19,164 nucleotides of DNA from Scybalousia_A sp964639765 (GTDB lineage: Bacteria > Bacteroidota > Bacteroidia > Bacteroidales > P3), in assembly GCA_964639765.1 (NCBI GenBank), contig CAZXEN010000033.1, forward strand, positions 1-19,164, in the 5' to 3' direction. Position numbers and translations under genes: made by a program. The notes beneath the pieces are model-generated. The model made no database searches. It saw only the letters and a list, made by a program, of their open reading frames with translations, and was not told where the DNA came from. Shown here piece after piece: positions 7,835-15,643 of the stretch (its first letter is position 1; every line of letters begins with the position of its first letter).

Positions 7835-9883
7835 ATGAGTTTTTTATATCCATATTTTCTTTTGTTAGGTTTGGCTATTGTAATTCCAATAGTTGTGCAT
7901 TTGTTTAACTTTCACAGATTTAAACAAGTGCTGTTTACCAATGTGGCTATGTTGAAAAACATTGCCATCGCAAACAAAAAACACAACAAATTACTTGAAA
8001 GACTTTTGCTTTTGTCCCGTTGTCTTATTATTCTTTTGCTTGCTCTTTTGTTTTCCCAGCCTTATATAAAAAACAACAACACCCAACTGAAAGGAGAAGA
8101 CAGCAATGCTGTGGTTATTATATTGGACAACAGTTTTTCCATGCAGAACATTGCAAAAAAAGGTTCTGCTCTACAGACCGCAAAAAGCAAGGCTGAGGAA
8201 ATCCTAAAAGAATATTCTGACAACGACGTCTTTTGTCTGCTGACTATGGACTTGGAAGGCAGACACAAACACTTTGTAGGCAAGAAAACATTCATGGAGT
8301 TTCTCAAACAAGTAGAAGTTTCCCCTTCGTCCTATCCTTATTCCACATTGCTGAATACAGCACATCATCTCTTAGGTATGCGAAACGAGGCAAACAAAAG
8401 GGTTTTTCTTGTCTCGGATTTTCAAGTTTCGCAAACAGACTTAAGCAATGTAAAACCAGACACCACACTGCAGGATATTTTTCTTCCGTTGCAGGTATCC
8501 AATATAAACAATGTATATGTTGATTCCCTTTCTTTTGACAGGAATATCTATCAACAAGGACAAAAGGCGGGTATAACCGTAAGGATAAAGAACGCTTCAG
8601 ATGAAAATATTGACAACCTTCCTGTCAAACTCTTCATAGACGATGTTCAACAAAGTATGGTCAATGTCAGTCTTGCCAAGCATTCTTCCACAAATGTTGA
8701 TATGTCGTTTGTGATAAAGCACTCCGGAGTACTAAAAGGCAAGGTACAAATCCTTGATAGTCCTATAACCTACGATGATGACTTCTATTTTGCAATGAAC
8801 ATCAACGAAAAGATAAAGGTTTTGTCCCTTAACGGCAAAGACAACAAGTATCTTGACCGTCTTTTCAACCATAGTGCTGAAGTGCAACTGGACAATATGT
8901 CGGAACATCAGATGGATTTTTCTGTTTTTGCAAAATATAATGTTATTATCCTATCTTCTCTAAGTGAAATATCCTCCGGGTTGGCAAATGCCTTGAATGT
9001 TTTCAGGGAAAAAGGCGGTTCGCTCATCATTATTCCGTCTCCTGACAACACCGTTTCTTCCTATTCTTCTGCTTTAGGTTCAATGCATCTGCCATCATAT
9101 CAGTCTTTGGAGGAAAAGAAAATGAAAGTAAATTCCTTGGACGATAAAAATCCATTGTATAAAGCTGTTTTCTCTTCTGTTACAGAAAATATGCCTCTGC
9201 CGGAAGTTAAAAAATACTATAAATTCCTAAAATCCTCTGGTATCTCACAACAAGATATAATGACACTTGCAAACGGAGACGCTTTTCTTGTTGAAAGTGC
9301 CACCAAAACCAGCAAGACCTATATGTTTGCCGTGCCTTTTTCTGAAGAGTTTTCCGATTTTCCCTCCCAGAGTATCTTTGTCCCTACTCTTTGGAACATG
9401 ATTCTTTATTCCGAAAAACTCCTTAAGCCCTTTCTTTTTATGAATGACAACTCTTTTATGGACCTTTCCCTGTTTTCTGATGAACTTTCATCTGAAACAA
9501 TCACCATAAGCAATGACAATAACACTGTTTCTGTTGTTCCGCAGATGATAAGGCAAAACGACCGCACAGGTTTCCGTCTTAACTATCAAATAAAACAAGC
9601 CGGAATATACAAACTCACCGACAAGGACAAAACTCTTGGAGCCTTGGCTGTAAACTATCCACGCAAAGAGTCTGAATTGATGTTTTATGATGTCTCTTCC
9701 CTAAACAAAGAGCTGAAAAAAGCAGGTTTGCAAACCGTTCAGGTTTTTAATAACAGGAAAATGATAAGCACTTACTTCAAACAGAGTAATAAAAAGTTTG
9801 ATTTTACGTTTCTAATTTTAACATTATTGCTTCTATGTATCATAGGAGAAGGCTTTTTAATCCGTAAATTGAAAAAACACTAA
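7835..9883 (+). CDS. BatA-domain / von Willebrand factor A membrane protein (682 aa)
   Basis: Residues 1-80 match the N-terminal aerotolerance-regulator (BatA) domain: a first membrane span at about 5-24, the loop HLFNFHRFKQVLFTN, then a second span at about 57-76. A von Willebrand A-like domain follows. VVIILDNSFSM contains the metal-ion site motif D98-x-S100-x-S102, and VFLVSDFQ supplies the later conserved aspartate. A long periplasmic beta-rich region follows, and a C-terminal membrane span (about 656-676) ends in RKLKKH. Bat proteins of Bacteroidetes were named for aerotolerance in Bacteroides fragilis, but this is the larger BatA-domain subfamily found outside bat operons and its exact role is unknown. 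Metal-dependent binding of a partner protein in the envelope is the likely activity. It is followed by the DUF3078 gene after 15 bp, which suggests co-transcription. Confidence 0.85.
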   Translation: MSFLYPYFLLLGLAIVIPIVVHLFNFHRFKQVLFTNVAMLKNIAIANKKHNKLLERLLLLSRCLIILLLALLFSQPYIKNNNTQLKGEDSNAVVIILDNSFSMQNIAKKGSALQTAKSKAEEILKEYSDNDVFCLLTMDLEGRHKHFVGKKTFMEFLKQVEVSPSSYPYSTLLNTAHHLLGMRNEANKRVFLVSDFQVSQTDLSNVKPDTTLQDIFLPLQVSNINNVYVDSLSFDRNIYQQGQKAGITVRIKNASDENIDNLPVKLFIDDVQQSMVNVSLAKHSSTNVDMSFVIKHSGVLKGKVQILDSPITYDDDFYFAMNINEKIKVLSLNGKDNKYLDRLFNHSAEVQLDNMSEHQMDFSVFAKYNVIILSSLSEISSGLANALNVFREKGGSLIIIPSPDNTVSSYSSALGSMHLPSYQSLEEKKMKVNSLDDKNPLYKAVFSSVTENMPLPEVKKYYKFLKSSGISQQDIMTLANGDAFLVESATKTSKTYMFAVPFSEEFSDFPSQSIFVPTLWNMILYSEKLLKPFLFMNDNSFMDLSLFSDELSSETITISNDNNTVSVVPQMIRQNDRTGFRLNYQIKQAGIYKLTDKDKTLGALAVNYPRKESELMFYDVSSLNKELKKAGLQTVQVFNNRKMISTYFKQSNKKFDFTFLILTLLLLCIIGEGFLIRKLKKH

Positions 9884-9898
9884 CAAAACGACAATATC

Positions 9899-10786
9899 AT
9901 GAAAAAACAGATTATATTTCTAATGGCTTGTTTGGTTGTCTCTCTGACTATATCTGCACAGACAAACGAAAAAACAGATTCCATACCTCCAAAGCCAAAG
10001 CATTGGACAGAGAAAACAGACCTTATTTTTACGTTGGAACAAAACCAAATCAGCAACTGGTCTGCCGGAGGTTATAGTAACTTTGCGTTCGGTTCTTTTT
10101 TGAAAGGCTACTACAACTACATCAATGGAAAACACAAAATGGACAATACACTGGAAATGTCGTATGGAAGAACTCGTCAGGATGTTAGCGGAGAAGGTAT
10201 ATGGGACAAGACAAACCATTGGATAAAGAGCGATGATAAATTTGAATGGAACTCAATATATGGCTACAAAGCCGTCGGCAATTGGAACTATTCTGCATTG
10301 ATAAACCTGAAGACACAGTTTGACAACGGATATAAAAATGACACTATCTTTATTTCTGCAGGTCTGGCACCGGCTATCTTGACTTCTTCCATAGGATTGG
10401 AGTATAAGATCAAGCATTTCTCTGCTTTGTTCTCTGTGCTTACAGGCAAGACAACATACGTTTTGGACAAGAGATTGAGAGGTTCTGCCTTTGGATACAC
10501 AGATGAAATAGACGATGCATGGAAATTCTCTTTGGGTTCATACGTAAAGCTGTTCTATAAAAGAGATATCGCCACCAACATCAATCTTTTGTGCAAGCTG
10601 GATTTGTTTTACGATTATGAAAAGCCGCTTGTGGATACTGATATCAACGGTGAGGTCTTTGTTACTGTAAAGATATTCAAGTTCCTCAATGCCTTCTTCA
10701 ATGTGCAGACAGCAATAGACAAAGACTTTTCAACCAAAATACAGTTCAAGGAAAGATTTGGTATCTCCATTCCTTTCTCTTTCTGA
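9899..10786 (+). CDS. DUF3078 family exported protein, probable outer-membrane beta-barrel (295 aa)
   Basis: A signal peptide covers residues 1-20 (KK then a hydrophobic core, ending ISA before Gln21). The mature part matches DUF3078, a Bacteroidetes-restricted family. It starts with a Trp-rich segment (HWTEKTDLIFTLEQNQISNWSAGG, here split as residues ~35-58) in which the NQxxxSNWxAGG pattern is diagnostic. Alternating hydrophobic/aromatic strands follow, ending in ISIPFSF with a C-terminal aromatic residue as in outer-membrane barrels. Its function is unknown. It follows the BatA-domain gene by 15 bp and is probably in the same transcript, so the two may act in the same envelope process (inference). 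Confidence 0.82.
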   Translation: MKKQIIFLMACLVVSLTISAQTNEKTDSIPPKPKHWTEKTDLIFTLEQNQISNWSAGGYSNFAFGSFLKGYYNYINGKHKMDNTLEMSYGRTRQDVSGEGIWDKTNHWIKSDDKFEWNSIYGYKAVGNWNYSALINLKTQFDNGYKNDTIFISAGLAPAILTSSIGLEYKIKHFSALFSVLTGKTTYVLDKRLRGSAFGYTDEIDDAWKFSLGSYVKLFYKRDIATNINLLCKLDLFYDYEKPLVDTDINGEVFVTVKIFKFLNAFFNVQTAIDKDFSTKIQFKERFGISIPFSF

Positions 10787-10795
10787 GAAATTTTG

Positions 10796-10803
10796 TAATT
10801 TTG
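10796..10803 (+). promoter_or_regulatory. Possible -7 element upstream of the MFS gene
   Basis: TAATTTTG fits TAnnTTTG, just past the DUF3078 stop. It would give the MFS gene a leader of about 140 nt. No -33 TTG is seen at the right spacing. Confidence 0.4.
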
Positions 10804-10952
10804 CACCCGAAATTGTAAGCATCTGAAATTAAATAGTAGGACTTGGGAACTGTATCCCCTTGCTTTGTCTTCTCGTTCCGAATGTTTTTTGTAAGTGTCT
10901 GAAGATTTCAAAAACAGAAAAGACCCAACATTAAAAAAACATTGAAAAGACT

Positions 10953-12122
10953 ATGAAGACAAAAATTTCAAAAAAGGTAACATTTACCATTCTTAGTATT
11001 TCTCTCCTTACTGTCATGGCAGGCGCAGCAATGGCTCCAGCACTTGGAACCATAAGGCATCATTTTTCTTCCTCCTCGGATATTCTCATACAGTTTGTGG
11101 TTTCCCTGCCTGCATTGTTCATCATTATTACAAATCTTTTCTTCTCCTATATCTGCAGGTTTTTCAAGACGAAGACAATAGCAGTGACAGGCTTGCTGAT
11201 TTATATAATCGCCGGCAGTGCTGCCTTCTTTGCAGACAACATGGTTCTTCTGCTTGTCCTGAGAGCATTGCTGGGAATAAGTGTAGGACTCATCATGCCT
11301 TTGTCAACAGGATTGCTTTCCTTTTATTTTCCACCAGAAGAACAGGCAAGGCTTATGGGTTTGGCAGGTGCTATGAGTCAGATGGGAGGAGTTATAGCCA
11401 CTTTGCTTGCAGGTCTTCTGGCAAATATTGCATGGAACTATGCTTTCCTTGTCTATCTGCTGGGAATATTGGCATTGTTGCTGGTGCTGGCTTATCTGCC
11501 TAACGACAGAATAACGGCTTCGGGCAACATATCCATAAAGAGTCTGTCAAGATTTCATCCTTCTGTTACGGGGATGCTGTTTGTCATGGTGATATTTTTT
11601 ATCTTTCCTACAAACTTTGCAATCATATCTTCCCAAACCACAAACCTTTCTTCCAACGGGATAACTGTGATAATGGTAGGTCTGGATCTTGTGGCAGTAT
11701 TTATGGGACTGCTGTTTGGCAAGATAATGAATATTGTACCAAAAGCCATGAAATACTTTGCCCCTCTTTTGTTTCTGCTCGGGTATGTCTGCTATGCCTA
11801 TGGCATATCTTCCATGTGGCTGCTGGCAGGTTCTTTGTTGATTGGCATGGCCAACGGAATAGCTATACCCTATCTGAATACCATTGCTTCCATCAAGGGA
11901 GGAAAAGATGCTGCGACAACAGTTATGCCTTTGATTTCAGCTTCGCTATACTTGGGACAGTTTATTTCTCCCATAATAGTAAATCCTTTGAGTAAAATTC
12001 TTTTTAGTCCCAACGATATAACCTCTCCTTACAAAATAGGTATTATTATATGTATTCTTTTCTTTGTTCAGACGTTCCTGACACGCAACTATCAATCTTT
12101 ACCTCCAAGAAATAACAAATAG
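10953..12122 (+). CDS. Major facilitator superfamily transporter (389 aa, DHA1-like)
   Basis: An inner-membrane protein of the length and hydrophobicity expected for a 12-helix MFS permease. The first helix region ends AGAAMAPALGTIRHHF, which matches the helix 1-2 pattern of drug:H+ antiporter-like MFS proteins. A conserved arginine in helix 4 sits in LVLRALLGISVGLIMP, and helix 5 is glycine-rich (LAGAMSQMGGVIATLLAGLLA). The cytoplasmic loop 2-3 motif is degenerate (CRFFKTKTI). Substrate is not predictable from sequence; efflux of small molecules is the usual role of such proteins. It is separated by 166 bp from DUF3078 and by 38 bp from the RNase R gene, so it could lead an MFS-rnr-ribE transcript. 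Confidence 0.88.
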   Translation: MKTKISKKVTFTILSISLLTVMAGAAMAPALGTIRHHFSSSSDILIQFVVSLPALFIIITNLFFSYICRFFKTKTIAVTGLLIYIIAGSAAFFADNMVLLLVLRALLGISVGLIMPLSTGLLSFYFPPEEQARLMGLAGAMSQMGGVIATLLAGLLANIAWNYAFLVYLLGILALLLVLAYLPNDRITASGNISIKSLSRFHPSVTGMLFVMVIFFIFPTNFAIISSQTTNLSSNGITVIMVGLDLVAVFMGLLFGKIMNIVPKAMKYFAPLLFLLGYVCYAYGISSMWLLAGSLLIGMANGIAIPYLNTIASIKGGKDAATTVMPLISASLYLGQFISPIIVNPLSKILFSPNDITSPYKIGIIICILFFVQTFLTRNYQSLPPRNNK

Positions 12123-12160
12123 AACTATTTTACGTTATATTCTTAGAAAAATTTTGATAG

Positions 12161-14089
12161 ATGAGACGAAAGAAAAGAGACAACAATACTTTATATTTTA
12201 CGGGAATAATAGAGATAAAACACTCACGACCTATATATGTTACCGTGGACAATACTGATGATCTTGTAAAAATAAAAAGGGAAGACTCCCTTAATGCAAT
12301 AGATGGAGACAGAGTAAGAATATATGTCCTTCCACGCCGCAGAAGCAAGGAAAAACGAGGACAGGTTGTAGAGGTAATAGAAAGAAAACGTACACAGTTT
12401 GCAGGAATACTGGAGAAACACAAAGGCTTTGCGTATTTCTATCCTGATGATGACAGCATAAGCCGTTTCTACATCAAAAAAACTCAGGTATCTTTTGCCA
12501 ATGGGGACAAAGCTATAGCAAGACTTGTTGAAGAGGAGAACAATCACGCAGAATTCTCTGCAGAGATAGTGAAAGTTCTGGGCAAGAGCGGAGACAACGA
12601 AGTAGAGATGCAAAGTATTCTTGTGAACAATGACCTCGTTTCTGATTTTCCAAAAGAGGTTATAAAAGAAGCTTCAAAAATCAGTTTTGACATAAAATCA
12701 GAACTTCAGCATCGCAGGGATTATCGTGCAACAACTACATTTACAATAGACCCATCAGATGCCAAAGACTTTGATGATGCTTTGTCTTTCCGCACTCTTG
12801 AAAACGGAAATTATGAAATTGGCGTACATATAGCCGACGTTACCTATTTTGTAAAAGAAGATTCATCTATCAACGAAGAAGCATACAAACGTGGAACCTC
12901 GGTTTATCTTGTTGATAGGACAGTCCCTATGCTTCCAGAGAGGCTTTGCAATGAACTTTGCTCCTTGCGTGAGGGAGAAGACTCTCTTTGCTACAGTGTG
13001 GTTTTTGAAGTCAGCAAAGAAAAAGAAATCATAAACCATTGGATAGGCAGAACTGTCATTCATTCCGACAAGAGGTTCAAATACGAGGAAGTTCAAAAGG
13101 AGATAGAAGAGAAAACAGGCTATCTTTCCGAATATATCCTTCCGCTTTGGGAAATAGCAAATCATTTTCGCAGTGAAAGAATAAAAAAAGGAGCCATAAA
13201 CTTTGAGACTCCCGAATATGTCTTTGACCTTGACGAGCAAAAGAAACCTATAGGCATACATCTAAAGGAAAGCAAGGAAGCCAACTGGCTTGTGGAGGAA
13301 TGGATGCTGCTGGCAAACAGAACAGTGGCTGAAGAGATAGGTCTTGCGAAAGAGAGGAAGGACAAAAGAACGTTTGTATACCGTGTTCATGATGAGCCTA
13401 ACAGTGATAAGGTGGATTCGTTCAAACAGTTTGCTTCAAAACTTGGTTTTCTTATCAAGAACGATAACCGCAAAGCTCTTATACAATCCTATAACAGTGT
13501 TCTGAACGAAGTAAAAGGTTCTTCTTTTGAGACGATGTTTTCTTCCATAGCTTTAAGAACGATGAGCAAGGCTTTTTATTCCTGCAAAAACATTGGACAC
13601 TATGGATTGTCCTTCCGCTATTATACTCATTTCACATCGCCTATACGACGTTATCCTGACATGCTTGTGCATCGTTTGCTGACTCATTATCAGAACAACG
13701 GTGCTTCCGTAAGCTCAGAAGAATATGAAGAATACTGTAAGCATTGTTCTGAAATGGAGAAAAAGGCTGCCGAGGCTGAAAGAGAGAGTGTAAAATTCAA
13801 ACAGGCAGAATTTCTTCTAAACAAGATTGGAGAAGAGTTTGAGGGAGAAATAAACAGTGTCAGCAGATGGGGGATACACGTTGTAACAAGCAAAGAAAAA
13901 TGTGAGGGATTGGTAAGGATAACTTCACTGAAAGATGATTTCTATATGTTTGACGAAGATAATTACCAGATAATAGGAAGAGACACAGAAAAAGCTTATC
14001 GTCTGGGTGACAAGGTAAGGGTGCTGCTGACAAAAGTAGATTTGGACAAAAGACAAATAGATTTCAAATTAATACAAGATAAAGAATAA
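12161..14089 (+). CDS. rnr: Ribonuclease R (RNase II/R family 3'-5' exoribonuclease, 642 aa)
   Basis: Processively degrades structured RNA from the 3' end in the cytoplasm and takes part in mRNA and rRNA turnover. Two N-terminal OB/cold-shock-like domains (about 10-70 and 75-150) precede the RNB catalytic domain. There TIDPSDAKDFDDA supplies the four metal-binding aspartates D197, D203, D205 and D206, in the same spacing as D201/D207/D209/D210 of E. coli RNase II. HFTSPIRRYPDMLVHR is the conserved RNB C-terminal motif and residues about 563-640 form an S1 domain. The start is fixed by an in-frame TAG directly before the ATG. The protein lacks the N-terminal helix-turn-helix region and the long basic tail of the 813-aa E. 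coli enzyme. ribE starts 10 bp after its stop, so co-transcription is likely. Confidence 0.93.
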   Translation: MRRKKRDNNTLYFTGIIEIKHSRPIYVTVDNTDDLVKIKREDSLNAIDGDRVRIYVLPRRRSKEKRGQVVEVIERKRTQFAGILEKHKGFAYFYPDDDSISRFYIKKTQVSFANGDKAIARLVEEENNHAEFSAEIVKVLGKSGDNEVEMQSILVNNDLVSDFPKEVIKEASKISFDIKSELQHRRDYRATTTFTIDPSDAKDFDDALSFRTLENGNYEIGVHIADVTYFVKEDSSINEEAYKRGTSVYLVDRTVPMLPERLCNELCSLREGEDSLCYSVVFEVSKEKEIINHWIGRTVIHSDKRFKYEEVQKEIEEKTGYLSEYILPLWEIANHFRSERIKKGAINFETPEYVFDLDEQKKPIGIHLKESKEANWLVEEWMLLANRTVAEEIGLAKERKDKRTFVYRVHDEPNSDKVDSFKQFASKLGFLIKNDNRKALIQSYNSVLNEVKGSSFETMFSSIALRTMSKAFYSCKNIGHYGLSFRYYTHFTSPIRRYPDMLVHRLLTHYQNNGASVSSEEYEEYCKHCSEMEKKAAEAERESVKFKQAEFLLNKIGEEFEGEINSVSRWGIHVVTSKEKCEGLVRITSLKDDFYMFDEDNYQIIGRDTEKAYRLGDKVRVLLTKVDLDKRQIDFKLIQDKE

Positions 14090-14099
14090 AATACATATT

Positions 14100-14705
14100 A
14101 TGTTTACCGGAATAGTAGAAAAAACGGCTAAAGTCGTTAAGATAGAACAGGAGAACACAAACTTTCATTTCACACTTGAATGTGATATTGCAAAAGACCT
14201 GCATATTGACCAAAGTTTTGCACACGATGGATGTTGCCTTACGGTGGTAAAGCTTGACAAGGAGAAATGCCAGTATGTTGTTACTGCAATGAAAGAAACA
14301 ATGGACAAGACAAACCTTGGACAATGGCAAGTAGGTTCAGAAGTAAATGTGGAAAGAAGCATGCTTATGGACGGAAGATTTGACGGTCATATAGTTCAAG
14401 GACATGTTGATACCACTGCTGTCTGTACAAAAGTTGTTGATGAAAAAGGATCATGGAGATATTTCTTCAGATACAGCAGCAATGAACACATAACAGTGCC
14501 AAAAGGTTCCATTTGTGTCAATGGTGTAAGTTTGACGGTTGTGGACAGTGAAAAGGACATGTTTTCTGTTTCCATAATACCTTATACCTTTGAACACACC
14601 AATTTCCATTCTTTCAAAGAGGGAACGGTTGTCAATATAGAATTTGATGTTTTGGGCAAGTATATAGAAAAACTCTTGAAAGAATATCTGAAACAAATCA
14701 AATAA
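14100..14705 (+). CDS. ribE: Riboflavin synthase, alpha chain (201 aa)
   Basis: Catalyses dismutation of two 6,7-dimethyl-8-ribityllumazine molecules to riboflavin, the last step of the pathway. Two lumazine-binding repeats are visible. The first (1 to about 97) starts with the invariant MFTGIVE and contains FAHDGCCLTVV. The second (about 98-195) starts GHIVQGHVD and contains ICVNGVSLTVVD. In the trimeric enzyme the active site forms between the N-terminal repeat of one subunit and the C-terminal repeat of the next. Length is normal for the family. It sits 10 bp after rnr. No FMN riboswitch or other rib gene is visible. Confidence 0.95.
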   Translation: MFTGIVEKTAKVVKIEQENTNFHFTLECDIAKDLHIDQSFAHDGCCLTVVKLDKEKCQYVVTAMKETMDKTNLGQWQVGSEVNVERSMLMDGRFDGHIVQGHVDTTAVCTKVVDEKGSWRYFFRYSSNEHITVPKGSICVNGVSLTVVDSEKDMFSVSIIPYTFEHTNFHSFKEGTVVNIEFDVLGKYIEKLLKEYLKQIK

Positions 14706-14719
14706 ATATTTCTTTTTGC

Positions 14720-14749
14720 TTGTGATGTTATAAATTAATTGTATATTTG
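14720..14749 (+). promoter_or_regulatory. Promoter of the rubredoxin gene
   Basis: TTG (14720-14722) and TATATTTG (14742-14749) match the Bacteroidetes -33 and -7 elements with a 19-bp spacer. Transcription would begin near 14756, about 37 nt before the ATG at 14793. Confidence 0.68.
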
Positions 14750-14792
14750 CAAACGATAATTTATTTACTAACCTTAAAAAAAGTATAACGAT

Positions 14793-14951
14793 ATGGATAC
14801 TTACGAATGCACAGTTTGCGGATACATTTACAATCCTGCAGTTGGTGACCCTGACGGTGGTATTGCACCAGGAACAAAGTTTGAAGATATTCCAGAAGAC
14901 TGGGTTTGCCCTGTTTGTGGAGTAGGTAAAGGTGATTTTGAAAAGAAATAA
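14793..14951 (+). CDS. Rubredoxin (52 aa)
   Basis: A small cytoplasmic electron carrier with one iron bound by four cysteines. The two metal-binding loops are ECTVCGYIYNP (C6, C9) and WVCPVCGVGKGDFE (C39, C42), with the conserved YxYxPxxGDPDGGIAPGTxFEDIPEDW core between them. Start and stop (ATG 14793, TAA 14949-14951) give the normal 52-residue length. In anaerobes rubredoxin donates electrons to rubrerythrin, superoxide reductase or flavodiiron proteins in oxygen and peroxide defence; no such partner gene is in this window. It has its own promoter and terminator and appears monocistronic. Confidence 0.97.
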   Translation: MDTYECTVCGYIYNPAVGDPDGGIAPGTKFEDIPEDWVCPVCGVGKGDFEKK

Positions 14952-14968
14952 ATCCGTTTTACAACAAG

Positions 14969-15006
14969 AAAAGGAGACAGACAAATATGTCTCTTTTTTC
15001 TTTTTT
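14969..15006 (+). terminator. Rho-independent terminator after rubredoxin
   Basis: AAAAGGAGACA (14969-14979) pairs with TGTCTCTTTTT (14988-14998) with one G-U pair and an 8-nt loop, followed by a T-rich run to 15006. It lies 17 bp after the rubredoxin stop. Confidence 0.85.
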
Positions 15007-15023
15007 ACAAAAGATACAAGACC

Positions 15024-15524
15024 ATGGCTATAATAAAAACACTTTTGAACAAAACACCTCAATTTGGCAAAGACTGCTATCTTAGCGAAAACGCTGCTGT
15101 CATAGGGGATGTTATTATGGGAGACAATTGTTCTGTATGGTTCTCTGCTGTTATACGTGGAGATGTGAACAGCATACGCATAGGCAACAATACCAACATT
15201 CAGGACTGTTCCTGTATCCACGCAACATACAAAACCGGTCCTGTAAACATAGGTAACAATGTAAGCATAGGACACAATGTAACTGTTCATGCCTGCGATA
15301 TAAAAGACGGTGCTTTAATAGGAATGGGAGCAACGCTTCTTGACGGTTGTGAGATAGGAGAAGGAGCAGTGGTGGCAGCAGGAGCTTTGGTCCTTTCCAA
15401 CACCAAGGTTGGCAAGGGAGAACTTTGGGGAGGAGTACCTGCAAAGTTTATCAAGATGGCAAGAGTCGGTCAGGCGGAAAGTTTTGCCGAACACTATATG
15501 ATGTACAAAGAATGGTATAAATAA
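15024..15524 (+). CDS. Gamma-class carbonic anhydrase-like protein (YrdA/PaaY family, 166 aa)
   Basis: A left-handed parallel beta-helix protein built of hexapeptide repeats (for example VNIGNNVSIGHNVTVHAC and GALIGMGATLLDG), expected to be a cytoplasmic trimer with metal at subunit interfaces. The three metal-binding histidines of the gamma-carbonic anhydrase family are present as H66 (CIHATY), H84 (IGHNV) and H89 (VHAC), and RGDVNSIRIGNNTNIQD holds the conserved Arg45, Asp47 and Gln60. The acidic loop with the proton-shuttle glutamate of the archaeal Cam enzyme is absent, as in most bacterial relatives, so true carbonic anhydrase activity is uncertain. The gene starts 18 bp beyond the rubredoxin terminator with no clear promoter of its own, so it may depend on read-through. 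Confidence 0.9.
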   Translation: MAIIKTLLNKTPQFGKDCYLSENAAVIGDVIMGDNCSVWFSAVIRGDVNSIRIGNNTNIQDCSCIHATYKTGPVNIGNNVSIGHNVTVHACDIKDGALIGMGATLLDGCEIGEGAVVAAGALVLSNTKVGKGELWGGVPAKFIKMARVGQAESFAEHYMMYKEWYK

Positions 15525-15612
15525 AATGTATTGTGCTTTGCTGGTGCTGAGGCTCTTTGTTGTTTTCTTCACCAATAAAGAAAATATATTTATCAATTCA
15601 ATAAAATTTTTG

Positions 15613-15620
15613 TAATTTTG
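15613..15620 (+). promoter_or_regulatory. Bacteroidetes -7 element upstream of the DUF6029 gene
   Basis: TAATTTTG fits TAnnTTTG and lies 23 bp before the ATG at 15644. No TTG is found at the -33 spacing. Confidence 0.5.
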
Positions 15621-15643
15621 TAGCAAATTAAACAACAAATATT

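Noticed and set aside
10815..10903. Imperfect direct repeat GTAAGxxTCTGAA (10815-10827 and 10891-10903) in the MFS leader
   Set aside because: Two short copies 76 bp apart with two mismatches can arise by chance in this sequence. No palindromic symmetry or clear regulatory logic was seen.
14451..15290. A 279-codon open frame on the minus strand
   Set aside because: It lies opposite riboflavin synthase, rubredoxin and the gamma carbonic anhydrase-like gene, all firmly recognised. Its translation is rich in Tyr, Val, Phe and Ser with no family features, as expected from an antisense frame.
15561..15583. Possible terminator after the gamma carbonic anhydrase-like gene (TTTTCTT ... AAGAAAA)
   Set aside because: The arms are only seven bases, almost entirely A/T, and no T-run follows. 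Too weak to annotate.
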